Below, piece after piece: positions 35,431-43,181 of a DNA stretch of 53,391 bases. The stretch covers positions 1-53,391 of the forward strand of contig JAUVDV010000032.1 of NCBI GenBank assembly GCA_030595125.1, written 5' to 3'. The notes below the pieces were generated by a model. The model made no database searches, was not told the origin of the DNA, and saw only the letters and a program-made list of their open reading frames with translations. Numbering within the stretch: the stretch's first letter is position 1; each line of letters starts with the position of its first letter. The position numbers and the translations under genes are program-made. Source of the stretch: Deltaproteobacteria bacterium. GTDB taxonomy: Bacteria > Myxococcota_A > Polyangia > JAAYKL01.

Positions 35431-36450
35431 TCAGTCGAGGGGTTTTGCCGACACAGCCTGTACCCGGACTTCGAACGAATCGTCATAGTCGGCGGGCACC
35501 TCGTCGAAGATGAGCTGGAACACGGTATTGCCGCCGCCTTCAACGGAGCAGTTATAAAGTGCTCCGCCACTACGATAGTGCCCGTTCATCGCACCCTTCG
35601 GAGTTGCCTCGATGACCGAGTCGTCTATGAGTTTTCCGCACGGGGCTCTCACCTGAGCGCGTATGTCGCCGATCGTATCAATCAGCTGTGCGCGCATGAT
35701 TATTTTGGAACGCCTGGCCATGGCGATGTTGGTCACCTCCCCCTGGACCACCAGAAAGGGAGTTTTCTCCCTGTTCGTGATTATCTTGCGTCGATTGATT
35801 GTGGCCTCGATATCCCGCGCCTCCTTTGGAAGATCCTCGAGCTTCTCTCCGGAGAATGCGAAGGCTATCTGGTCGCCGAGATCCGGAATCGAGATGGCCC
35901 AACTGTTTCGGTAAGCCACGAACAACAGGAATCCGATCAGGAGTACGACAACAACGAAAATCACCTTGCCGGTTGCCTGACCCCTGGGGGGGATCTCGTT
36001 CGTGATGGTGAATCCGCCGAGATCAAGAGGAGCTTCCATCTCCCATGCGGAGGCTGTTCCACCGTAGATCTCCGGAGCGGATGGCGACGTCGGAGGCGCG
36101 GATGGCGACGTCGGAGGCGCGGGTTGTGCCGGCATGGGTGTCGGGGGAGTGGGTTGTACGAGTTGTGGCGAAGGTTCCTCGGGTTGTGCCGGGGGTTCCT
36201 CGGGTTGTGCCGGAGGCTCCTCGGGTTGTGCCGGGGGGTCTTTTGCCGGTGACTCCTTCAGAAATGCAAACTCGCCGGGAAGATGATGCTGGCCGGTGAA
36301 CTCCTCATATCCAGAAGGCGCTGCCTCGGCGCGCCTGGCGATGGTAAACAAATTCTTACATCGCGAGCATCGCATCTTCCGGGGCTTCTCGCCGATCATG
36401 TTCTCGGGAATACTGTATCCGGTGGAGCATTGAGGGCATTTGATGATCAT
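35431..36450 (-). CDS. zinc-ribbon membrane protein (MJ0042/DUF3426 type)
   Basis: This 339-residue protein begins with a zinc ribbon (C5-x2-C8 and C29-x2-C32, in KCPQCSTGYSIP and RCSRCKNLFTI). A Pro/Gln/Glu linker follows with three tandem AQPEEPP repeats (about 80-100), then a membrane helix (about 175-193, VIFVVVVLLIGFLLFVAY) and a C-terminal beta domain of DUF3426 type (about 235-335) with LVVQGEVTNIAMARRSKIIM. Proteins of this layout are common in deltaproteobacteria; their role is not known. It lies divergent from the EF-hand-like repeat gene. Confidence 0.85.
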   Translation of the reverse strand: MIIKCPQCSTGYSIPENMIGEKPRKMRCSRCKNLFTIARRAEAAPSGYEEFTGQHHLPGEFAFLKESPAKDPPAQPEEPPAQPEEPPAQPEEPSPQLVQPTPPTPMPAQPAPPTSPSAPPTSPSAPEIYGGTASAWEMEAPLDLGGFTITNEIPPRGQATGKVIFVVVVLLIGFLLFVAYRNSWAISIPDLGDQIAFAFSGEKLEDLPKEARDIEATINRRKIITNREKTPFLVVQGEVTNIAMARRSKIIMRAQLIDTIGDIRAQVRAPCGKLIDDSVIEATPKGAMNGHYRSGGALYNCSVEGGGNTVFQLIFDEVPADYDDSFEVRVQAVSAKPLD

Positions 36451-36473
36451 GTTCGAATATTCTCTTTCGTGTT

Positions 36474-36512
36474 AACCCCATCCCGGCCTTCCCCTACAAG
36501 GGGAAGGGGAAG
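36474..36512 (+). repeat. GC-rich palindromic dispersed repeat, copy 1
   Basis: AACCCCATCCCGGCCTTCCCC is followed by a short loop and AGGGGAAGGGGAAG, so CTTCCCCT/AGGGGAAG forms a strong hairpin. Copy 2 lies at 41087-41124 in the opposite orientation and differs only in the loop. It sits in the divergent gap between 36450 and 36637. Confidence 0.85.
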
Positions 36513-36636
36513 TTGTTGGAAACCGACTTTAACCCGTTCCAAAGAACAGGTCCGCTCAATTGTGATTCATTTCCATTTTGCCCTCGATAAACAAAGAGGA
36601 CAAGGCCGATCGGGTTTGTGTGATAGATTAAAAAAC

Positions 36637-37488
36637 ATGCGTAGTCCTATCTTACCGGTCGCCCTTGTCACGACGATACTGGGAGCACTCGCGGGTATTT
36701 CGATTACACTTGTCGTCGTGTCTGACGAGGAGAAATCGCCCGACGGTTGGCAAGAGAGTGATTCAAACGCCGATGGCGTTGTAGACGAATGGATCAACTT
36801 CAAGGACGGGGTTTTTCTCAAGTGGGAGAGAGATCATAATTTCGATGGCCTTCGGGATGACTGGAGCGAGTTCGAGGGCGGCGTTCCGGTGCTTTCGAAG
36901 AAAGATACTAACTTCGATGGCAAGACGGACGAATGGGTCCGGTTCGACGAGATGGGCCTGGCGAACGAGATCAAGAACGACCTGAATTTCGACGGCAAGG
37001 TCGACGAGTGGACCATCTTCGTCATGGGAGTGCAGGTAGGCTCCAGGAGCGACAAGAACTTTGATCAAAATGTGGATGAATGGGTCAAGTACGGCAAATA
37101 CGGATACAGAAACAGGATCGATAACGATAGCAATTTCGACACAAAGATTGACGAGTGGATATATTGTGGAGAGTTCGGCCAGACGGAGAGAATAGAGAGC
37201 GATCTGAATTTCGACGGTTCGGTGGACGCATGGGAATTCTTCGAACTCGGTCACTTCACTAACGGCAAATACGATCTCGATTATGACGGCCGGCCGGATT
37301 CGTGGTCGTTTGGCAAGTTCGGTCAGGTGGTGGAGCAACACTGGTCGCTGGACGGGAGCGCAAAGCCGAACAAGAAGACATTCTATAATCACGGGGTGAA
37401 AATCAGGGAGGAATTCGATATTGACCAGGACGGTGTGTTCGAAGTGATAAAGAAATTCGACAAGCTCGAGAGGGAAATCGATTCATGA
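36637..37488 (+). CDS. EF-hand/dockerin-like repeat protein
   Basis: This 283-residue protein has an N-terminal signal or anchor (ILPVALVTTILGALAGISITLVVV), then about eight tandem repeats of 24-25 residues with consensus DxNFDGKxDEWxxFxxG (for example DTNFDGKTDEWVRF, DLNFDGKVDEWTIF, DSNFDTKIDEWIY). The D-x-N-x-D-G-x-x-D-E spacing is that of EF-hand or dockerin calcium loops, each followed by a Trp-containing strand, so a calcium-stabilised periplasmic or surface rod is likely. Two repeats have lost the Gly. ATG 36637 follows an A-rich stretch without a clear ribosome site. Its stop overlaps the HMG-CoA reductase start (ATGA). Confidence 0.85.
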   Translation: MRSPILPVALVTTILGALAGISITLVVVSDEEKSPDGWQESDSNADGVVDEWINFKDGVFLKWERDHNFDGLRDDWSEFEGGVPVLSKKDTNFDGKTDEWVRFDEMGLANEIKNDLNFDGKVDEWTIFVMGVQVGSRSDKNFDQNVDEWVKYGKYGYRNRIDNDSNFDTKIDEWIYCGEFGQTERIESDLNFDGSVDAWEFFELGHFTNGKYDLDYDGRPDSWSFGKFGQVVEQHWSLDGSAKPNKKTFYNHGVKIREEFDIDQDGVFEVIKKFDKLEREIDS

Positions 37489-38660
37489 ACCCGAAAGGAA
37501 AATCCAGGCTGCCGGGGTTTCATAAAAGAAGCCCCGCCAAGAGACTGGAAGAAATATCGCAACGGGTTAGTAAGCCCGGTTTTGGAGTTGGCCTCACTGT
37601 TGAGAAGGCCGACGCGATGATCGAGAACGCGGTAGGCGTTTTCCGCCTGCCGCTGGGGATAGCAACCAATTTCATGGTCAACGGGGTGGAACTGCTGGTG
37701 CCCATGGCGGTGGAGGAACCTTCCGTAATAGCTGCCGCCTCGAACGCCGCAAGGATGGCGCGTGTCGGCACGGGGTTCCTGGCGCAGGCCGACCCGCCCA
37801 TCATGACCGGCCAGGTGGAGATCCTCGATCCGGCGGCCGGGGCAAGAGAGCGTCTGGAAAACTCCGTCGATGAAATTGCGGCATTGGCCGACTCCGCGCA
37901 GCCGGAACTCGTTTCACTGGGGGGCGGGATGCGCACAATGGACGTCCGTTGCGATGTTGGCGGGCCCGGGCGTCTGGTCGTTCACTTGCACGTCGATTGC
38001 CTCGATGCCATGGGCGCCAACATGGTCAACACCATGGCAGAAGCCGTGTCCCACCGACTGGCAGAGATCGCAGGCGGACGACCCGGGTTGCGGATACTCA
38101 CAAACCTGGCCGATCGGCGTCTCGCTCGCGCGAGTTGCGCCATCCCGTTTACGGCCCTTGAACGAGAGGGGTTCCCTGGAAAGGACGTGGCTGTGGGCGT
38201 ATCCGCCGCCTCGGATTTCGCGAGTTCGGATCCGTACAGGGCGGCCACGCATAACAAGGGGATCTTCAACGGAATAGACGCATTTCTGCTCGCTTGCGGA
38301 AACGACTGGCGAGCTGTGGAGGCGGGGGCGCACGCTTTTGCGGCGAGAAACGGAAGCTACTCCCCCCTCGCAACCTGGAGAATAGAGGGATCCGATCTGG
38401 TCGGAAAAGTGGAGATGCCAATGGCTGTCGGCATGGTAGGCGGCGCATCCACGGCACATCCCAGGGCGGTCGCTTGCCTCGATCTCGTGGGGGTCGAGTG
38501 CGCGTCCGAACTGGCGCAAGTGGCTGTATCCGTTGGCCTGGCGTCAAATCTCGCGGCGCTGGCGGCACTGTCAAGCGAGGGCATACAGTCGGGTCATATG
38601 CGGTTGCACGGAAAGAAACAACGCTTACCAGCAGACACCGAGGGGATCGATTCCGAGTGA
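37485..38660 (+). CDS. mvaA: HMG-CoA reductase, class II
   Basis: This enzyme interconverts HMG-CoA and mevalonate. The 391-residue protein carries the class II landmarks and catalytic residues: Glu78 in VPMAVEEPSVIAAA, Lys258 in ATHNKGIFNGID, Asp274 in CGNDWRA and His371 in SSEGIQSGHMRLH, with DAMGANMVNT (174-183) for cofactor and substrate binding. Class II enzymes are bacterial or archaeal and may act in synthesis or degradation; no mevalonate kinase, HMG-CoA synthase or lyase is in the window, so direction is undecided. It overlaps the upstream repeat-protein gene by four bases and the convergent lipoprotein by 36 bases at the 3' end. Confidence 0.95.
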   Translation: MNPKGKSRLPGFHKRSPAKRLEEISQRVSKPGFGVGLTVEKADAMIENAVGVFRLPLGIATNFMVNGVELLVPMAVEEPSVIAAASNAARMARVGTGFLAQADPPIMTGQVEILDPAAGARERLENSVDEIAALADSAQPELVSLGGGMRTMDVRCDVGGPGRLVVHLHVDCLDAMGANMVNTMAEAVSHRLAEIAGGRPGLRILTNLADRRLARASCAIPFTALEREGFPGKDVAVGVSAASDFASSDPYRAATHNKGIFNGIDAFLLACGNDWRAVEAGAHAFAARNGSYSPLATWRIEGSDLVGKVEMPMAVGMVGGASTAHPRAVACLDLVGVECASELAQVAVSVGLASNLAALAALSSEGIQSGHMRLHGKKQRLPADTEGIDSE

Positions 38661-40061
38661 TGAGCAGGTTCCCGAAACGCAACCCGGTACACTGTCTGCC
38701 AGATCACAGGCCATGAGGCAGATATCGGCTGGTGTGCATATGGCGCCCGCGATGCAATCGTGGGGCGCGGCGCACGGGTCTCCAACCGAGGCGTCGCCGG
38801 TCGAATAGCAAAAGCCTATTGGGGGATACGGATCGAGGAGATAGCAAGCGGAAGCGCCGCCGTCGAAGGAAGCACACCCGGCGTCTGCAGTGAGCAGGTC
38901 GCAAGTGGTGACACACGACAGATCGATCTCGCAGTCGTTGTCGGCGCAGTCCGTGAGGCCGTCGTCGTCGTTGTCGAGACTGTCATCGCAGTCGGTTTCA
39001 CGGCAGGTAAGCTGAAATTCGAAGGACCCGGCGGAGCCGGATGGTCCATCGACCACGAAGAAGTATGGGATCACCGGATCCGGCGCAAACTCCACCGTCG
39101 GCAAGCCCGCGTAGGCCACGGCGTCGGACGCGCAAAAATCGGAGAGAACCAGGAGCTCCTGCCCGGGAGTTTCGTTGAAGAGGTTCGCCTCGACGGTGGT
39201 ACCGATTGAACTCGCGGTAAATGCGAAGACCTTCTCCGGACCGTTGAGGGATGTGGAATAGAAAGAATAGATCTCGATGGAGTTGGTAAATCCCGAGGTG
39301 GTGTGAGAGCCCATGTGATCGCAGGTGATCGTCTCGTCGGGAGCGCACGACTGAATGCAATCGGTCTCGAACACGCAGTCATCATCGTCACAATCCGTCA
39401 GGCCATCTCCGTCGTCATCTATATTCCCCGTGCAGTTGACTTCTACCGTTTCTTCGGTGAGCAAAAGATCAAACGAGCAAGCGGCGCCCATGTACCCGTC
39501 AACAACCACAAAGAGGGTCGAGGACGGTTGAACAATCTCCGCAGCTGATTCGTCTCCCGTGTCTGCCGAGTAAGCGACACATGAGTTCTTCGAACAATCT
39601 TCACTCAGGAGAAACAGGTCGAGATCGCAGGTTGCATTTGTCAGTGTCGCCGTCAGTCTGATGGCAACGGCGCCCGAGTGATCGAACTGGAAGGCCAGAT
39701 CCGATCCGCTCTCATCCAGGGCCGTGCAGTTGTAGTCAAAGAGGTCATTGGGTTCGCCGACAGTAGTGTCGGATATGACGGTATTCACAAACGCCGGCTC
39801 AATCATCTGGCAGGATCCGTCTCCGTCGAGGACCGTGGTATCCGTGTCCGTGTCCGTGTCCGTGTCGGTGTCCGTCTCTCCGGAGTCATCGGGGCCCGCG
39901 TCGGGTTGCGTCCCCGTATCCGTATCTCCCCCGTCCACCGAGCTGTCCGATCCTCCGTCCATACCTGCATCTCCGGCGGATCCGCTCGGGTCGCAGGCGA
40001 AGAAAACTACCCCGGTCGCCAGGAGGAGAAGGGAAGTAAAGAGATGTCCGTTTTTTCTCAT
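38625..40061 (-). CDS. large cysteine-rich TD-linker lipoprotein
   Basis: This 478-residue lipoprotein (signal FTSLLLLATGVVFFAC) has an Asp/Gly/Ser spacer with six Thr-Asp pairs (about 63-74). Two beta domains resembling pre-peptidase C-terminal (PPC) domains follow (about 85-205 and 245-350, with ATCDLDLFLLSEDC and VEANLFNETPGQELLVLSDFC). Each is followed by a calcium-loop-like Asp/Cys motif (DDDGDGLTDCDDDDC; NDDDGLTDCADNDC). The C-terminus is a Cys-rich module (about 380-478). It is probably surface exposed. Its 3' end overlaps mvaA by 36 bases. Confidence 0.88.
   Translation of the reverse strand: MRKNGHLFTSLLLLATGVVFFACDPSGSAGDAGMDGGSDSSVDGGDTDTGTQPDAGPDDSGETDTDTDTDTDTDTTVLDGDGSCQMIEPAFVNTVISDTTVGEPNDLFDYNCTALDESGSDLAFQFDHSGAVAIRLTATLTNATCDLDLFLLSEDCSKNSCVAYSADTGDESAAEIVQPSSTLFVVVDGYMGAACSFDLLLTEETVEVNCTGNIDDDGDGLTDCDDDDCVFETDCIQSCAPDETITCDHMGSHTTSGFTNSIEIYSFYSTSLNGPEKVFAFTASSIGTTVEANLFNETPGQELLVLSDFCASDAVAYAGLPTVEFAPDPVIPYFFVVDGPSGSAGSFEFQLTCRETDCDDSLDNDDDGLTDCADNDCEIDLSCVTTCDLLTADAGCASFDGGASACYLLDPYPPIGFCYSTGDASVGDPCAAPHDCIAGAICTPADICLMACDLADSVPGCVSGTCSSLGIDPLGVCW
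39840..39875 (-). repeat. Thr-Asp dipeptide repeat tract
   Basis: Six consecutive Thr-Asp pairs encoded on the minus strand by a GACACG-type hexanucleotide repeat, the linker of the Cys-rich lipoprotein. Confidence 0.9.
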
Positions 40062-40078
40062 GCGTCTTTACCGGGCTC

Positions 40079-41047
40079 TTATTGCGAGGCTTTCGATCTA
40101 CAGATCTCCAGCCCCTTGCGAGCGGCGTCCGCCTCCTGCGACTCGGGAGCCAGCTCTATGAATTTTTCGAAATGACCAGCCGCGTCGGCAAAGCGACCGA
40201 TCCGGGCCAGGGCATTTGCCAGGAGTATATGTGCCCTGGGAAACGAGTCGTCCTTTGAAAGAGCAGCCTCGTAGAGCGCGATTGCCTCCGCATCCTTGTC
40301 GAATCTGGCCAGTAACATTCCGGCAGTGGTCAGGGTAAAGGCGTCGCTAGGCGAGAGATTGGAAATGGAGGTCAGCACAGCCGTCGCCTCGTCTATTTTT
40401 TTCATATCGAGCAAGACCCTGCCCTCGCTCAGGACGCATATGGGATCGTCCGGGGCGATCTCTTTTGCCTTGCGATAATTGACCAGGGCTTCTTCTTGCC
40501 TGTTTCCCGCGCGATCCAGATCTCCCAAACCGAGCCACGGATCCGGATCGTCGGGGGCCAGCTCGGCCGCCTTCTCTAACGAACTGCGAGCCGCGCTGGT
40601 CTGATCCATGGCCGCCAGGAGGAGGCCGTAATTGTAATGTGCGTCCGCTTCCGCCTGGTTTTTTTCAAGGTACAGTGTGAGCGCCTTTTTCGCGCCGGCC
40701 AGATCGCCCTTGTCCATGAGCAGCAATCCGAGGTTGTTGTGGGCTTCCATGAGGTCCGGATCTCGCTCGATGGCAACTACGTATTCCTGTTCGGCCCTGA
40801 TGAGATCATTCAGGTTCTGCAAACAAACACCCAGGTAGTAGTGGGCTTCTGCACTCGCAGGTTGTTCCTCGACAATCTTCTCGAACAGGGCCGCGCCCCT
40901 CGTGAAATCGCCCTGCTCGATGAGCGCCTTTCCATCAGCGATGCCGCCGGCGGGTTTGCCTGTGGTCGTCTCACTTCCCGACCCGGCGCCCCCGCACGCA
41001 GTGAACAGAATAGCGATCGCGACGGTTGCAAATCGACGGAATATCAT
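40079..41047 (-). CDS. TPR lipoprotein
   Basis: This 322-residue lipoprotein (signal RRFATVAIAILFTAC) has a short Gly/Ser/Thr linker and about seven tetratricopeptide repeats over the rest of the protein (for example AEAHYYLGVCLQNLNDLIRA, EAHNNLGLLLMDKGDLAGA). ATG 41047 has GCAGGAGG upstream; the frame opens earlier. TPR lipoproteins of this kind act as scaffolds in envelope complexes, but no partner is evident. It ends 17 bases before the Cys-rich lipoprotein start, so the two probably share a transcript. Confidence 0.88.
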   Translation of the reverse strand: MIFRRFATVAIAILFTACGGAGSGSETTTGKPAGGIADGKALIEQGDFTRGAALFEKIVEEQPASAEAHYYLGVCLQNLNDLIRAEQEYVVAIERDPDLMEAHNNLGLLLMDKGDLAGAKKALTLYLEKNQAEADAHYNYGLLLAAMDQTSAARSSLEKAAELAPDDPDPWLGLGDLDRAGNRQEEALVNYRKAKEIAPDDPICVLSEGRVLLDMKKIDEATAVLTSISNLSPSDAFTLTTAGMLLARFDKDAEAIALYEAALSKDDSFPRAHILLANALARIGRFADAAGHFEKFIELAPESQEADAARKGLEICRSKASQ

Positions 41048-41086
41048 CTGGTCCTCCTGCACAAAGTAAAGCCGGCCTCCATCATT

Positions 41087-41124
41087 TTCCCCTTCCCCTC
41101 GCAGGGGAAGGCCGGGATGGGGTT
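41087..41124 (-). repeat. GC-rich palindromic dispersed repeat, copy 2
   Basis: The same hairpin element as at 36474-36512 but in reverse orientation, identical outside the four- to five-base loop. It lies upstream of the TPR lipoprotein, again in a gap between divergent features. Confidence 0.85.
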
Positions 41125-41179
41125 ACATGACGTTGATCGGAATCTACCACGGAGCGGCCGGTAGAAGAAAACGGTTTAG

Positions 41180-41389
41180 TCCGTCTTCTCAGTGGAACAT
41201 GCCGTCTTCTCAGTGGAAGATACTATCTTAGCAGTGGAAGTTGCCGCCTTTGCAGTGGAATATGTCACCTCGGCAGTGGAATATGTCATCTTCGCAATAG
41301 CAGATGCCGCCTATGCAGTAGCAGATGCCGTATTCGCAGTGGAATACGCCACTGCAGCCGTGGAAGACCTCGCCTCCGGGGCGGAAGAC
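41180..41389 (+). repeat. ten tandem 21-bp repeats (heptad-coding)
   Basis: Ten degenerate 21-base units share the core GCAGTGGAA and show no frameshift. Read on the plus strand they encode a heptad close to AVFAVEY. That frame is open through all ten units to TGA at 41401, but is closed upstream by TAG (41177-41179) and has only GTG at 41192 without a ribosome site. Read on the minus strand, seven units stay open and give a Cys/His pattern (FHC spaced by seven) before TAA. I therefore annotate a repeat rather than a gene. The whole 41048-41476 gap holds this, the palindromic repeat and nothing else seen. Confidence 0.85.
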
Positions 41390-41476
41390 CAAATGTGTTG
41401 ACACGCGAACCTCAATGTCCCAATAAGAATGCTACTTTAAAAGAAACGAACCGATTCGAACGAGAGGAGGCAACTA

Positions 41477-42097
41477 ATGGCGCTCAACGACAGGGATTTA
41501 CACGCGCAGGGAAAAGCCTGCATCGAAGTCGCTCAGGAGGAGAAGGGGAATTCGTTCTTCGCACGGTACGGACCTATGGTCGAGGACGCCGTGACCGGCT
41601 ATGCCGACGATCTCACGGCAATCGGCTCGGCGGATGCCGCGATGAAGCTGGAGTCGGACCAGAGCCGCGCGGCCTTCAAGAAGCTCAATGAGAGGGTGAC
41701 CTACCATCTCGGGATGGTCACGATAGAGATGCCCCATCTGGACAGAACCTCCCTCGGGGATATCCCCGGAAGCAGAGGGGAGCTTCTTCTATTTGCCGAC
41801 TCGTTCATCGAGCTGGTCGAGGAGCAGGGCGCCGAGCTATACAACAGGGAAGAAGTGCTCGAGGAGATGAACGTTCTCGAGAATGACGCGCGGACCGAGC
41901 TGGACGAGTCCTCTGATGCGGAAGAGCTATTCCACAAAGCCGTCGCGCAGAAGAACGCCTCCAGGGAAAAGCTGAGAACCGTAATCAGCGTATTCAAGGC
42001 CGGCGCCAGGCGCATCCACGGCGTCAAATCCCGCCAGTACCGCACCCTTCGCGACTCCGCCTTCAAGGGCAAGGGCGGCAAGCCCCCAAAGATCTAG
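41477..42097 (+). CDS. helical protein of unknown function
   Basis: This 206-residue soluble protein has no signal peptide or membrane helix. It is predicted largely helical, acidic through the middle (LVEEQGAELYNREEVLEEMN, about 115-135) and strongly basic at the end (FKGKGGKPPKI). A four-helix-bundle-like layout is possible. AGAGGAGG lies just upstream of the ATG, so translation should be strong. I recognise no family; no coupled neighbour is present. Confidence 0.82.
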   Translation: MALNDRDLHAQGKACIEVAQEEKGNSFFARYGPMVEDAVTGYADDLTAIGSADAAMKLESDQSRAAFKKLNERVTYHLGMVTIEMPHLDRTSLGDIPGSRGELLLFADSFIELVEEQGAELYNREEVLEEMNVLENDARTELDESSDAEELFHKAVAQKNASREKLRTVISVFKAGARRIHGVKSRQYRTLRDSAFKGKGGKPPKI

Positions 42098-42621
42098 CTC
42101 ATAACATTACGATTCCCGGCGATTCGTGAATCGCTCCGGGTCCTCTCTGTATCGGCCTCAACCGGGCGGGATGGATCGGTGGTGCAAAATGGGAAGTTAT
42201 TTTTCCGCGAGCCCATAAGCGAACGATCTCATCCAAGATATTGTGAAGAAGAAGTGGCAAGCCCAGGGCCTTTAAGGCAGATGTCATTTTCGATGCTTGA
42301 ACAATTCTCCGTATGGTCGGATAATTTCCGCAGGCGTTTTTACACGGGGAGGCAGCAATGATTCAAAAAAACGTAGTAAACAAATGCATGGGTGAGAAAA
42401 AAGCCCTCCTCGCAGTCATGCGTGACGAAGGTTTTGCCGACGACAAGCTGCGCATTGTCAGGCATTCTCCACGTCCTCCATTCTCCAGCCGGAGTCTGAA
42501 AGCCGCGTCATTCAAAGGTCTTGTGGAACACTTTGTGGAACACTCAGAATTGGTTTGCGCTAATTGCCGACAAACGGCACGGGAACTGCAAATACCAACC
42601 CGCAACCGAAAGGAGCAGAAC
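42098..42621. other. gap with possible upstream open frame
   Basis: This stretch of 524 bases is mostly without a recognised gene. An in-frame extension of the next lipoprotein gene opens at ATG 42358 with GGGGAGG upstream and would add 88 residues before the lipoprotein signal. It has no recognisable domain and would bury the signal peptide, so I regard it as a remnant or short upstream frame. Base composition is lower in G+C from about 42150 onward. Confidence 0.4.
42115..42140 (+). terminator. hairpin after the 206-residue protein gene
   Basis: CCCGG-CGATT pairs with AATCG and CCGGG around a four-base loop, with a two-base bulge. It starts 17 bases after the stop at 42097. There is no T-tract, so it may be a pause or mRNA-stabilising hairpin rather than a classical terminator. 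Confidence 0.45.
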
Positions 42622-42879
42622 ATGTTAAAAAAAATCACTCGGGCACTGGTGTTAGTGTTGGGAATTGGAATAGTCGCGTGTTCCGAAGATGAATGTGAAA
42701 CGGTGGGGGAAGAGTGGTGCGAGGACAATATATTTTACTGGTGCGAAGCAAGTGGAGGAGATTACGGTCTGAGCAGTCCTTTCGCGGGAAACGTTCTCAA
42801 CGGTTGTAAGTGCATCGACCAGGTTTGCGTTGAGTTCTCAGACGGCGGCGCAGATTGCGTATGGCCGAGCGAGTTGTAG
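42622..42879 (+). CDS. small cysteine-rich lipoprotein
   Basis: This 85-residue lipoprotein has the signal MLKKITRALVLVLGIGIVAC followed by a Cys-rich domain of nine or so cysteines (SEDECETVGEEWCEDN, YWCEA, NGCKCIDQVCVEF). The Cys-x-Cys clusters resemble small modules at the ends of deltaproteobacterial surface lipoproteins. AAAGGAG precedes the ATG by seven bases. The region is less G+C-rich than most of the window. Confidence 0.8.
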   Translation: MLKKITRALVLVLGIGIVACSEDECETVGEEWCEDNIFYWCEASGGDYGLSSPFAGNVLNGCKCIDQVCVEFSDGGADCVWPSEL

Positions 42880-43181
42880 ATGGGGACTTAATGGGGGTAC
42901 GGCCACCATGTCTGGAGATTCCATCCAAAGGCTCATGATTGTGAAAAGTCACACTTGAGGGGATGCGTCAAATCCTGGTGGCCAAGATGAATAGTTGGCC
43001 TCAACCGGTTTTTTTTACGGTTGCCTTTGCATCGGGTTTGGCTGTATTATTCTCCAAATCACATTGGATGTTTTTTGGGCGATACAACTGGCGGCGTCTT
43101 AGATCTGCTTTTTTAACTGTTGTTTTTTTTAGGTTTTTCACCCTTTCAGATCGGGTTTCAAAGGAAACGGAGGCATCGGCA
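42880..43181. other. A/T-rich leader of the giant secreted protein gene
   Basis: These 302 bases are T-rich, with several runs of seven to eight T. Besides the promoter candidate at 43021-43050, no gene is supported. The open frame of the giant protein extends through it without a ribosome site. Confidence 0.5.
43021..43050 (+). promoter_or_regulatory. putative sigma-70 promoter for the giant protein
   Basis: TTGCCT (43021-43026) and TATTAT (43045-43050) are 18 bases apart, about 130 bases before the ATG at 43182. Confidence 0.4.

Noticed and set aside
41192-41401. 69-residue protein from the 21-bp repeats
   Set aside because: Only a GTG start without a ribosome site, and a TAG lies just upstream; annotated as a repeat instead.
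42358-42621. N-terminal extension of the small lipoprotein from ATG 42358
   Set aside because: It would place 88 residues before a clear lipoprotein signal peptide. The ATG at 42622 has its own ribosome site.
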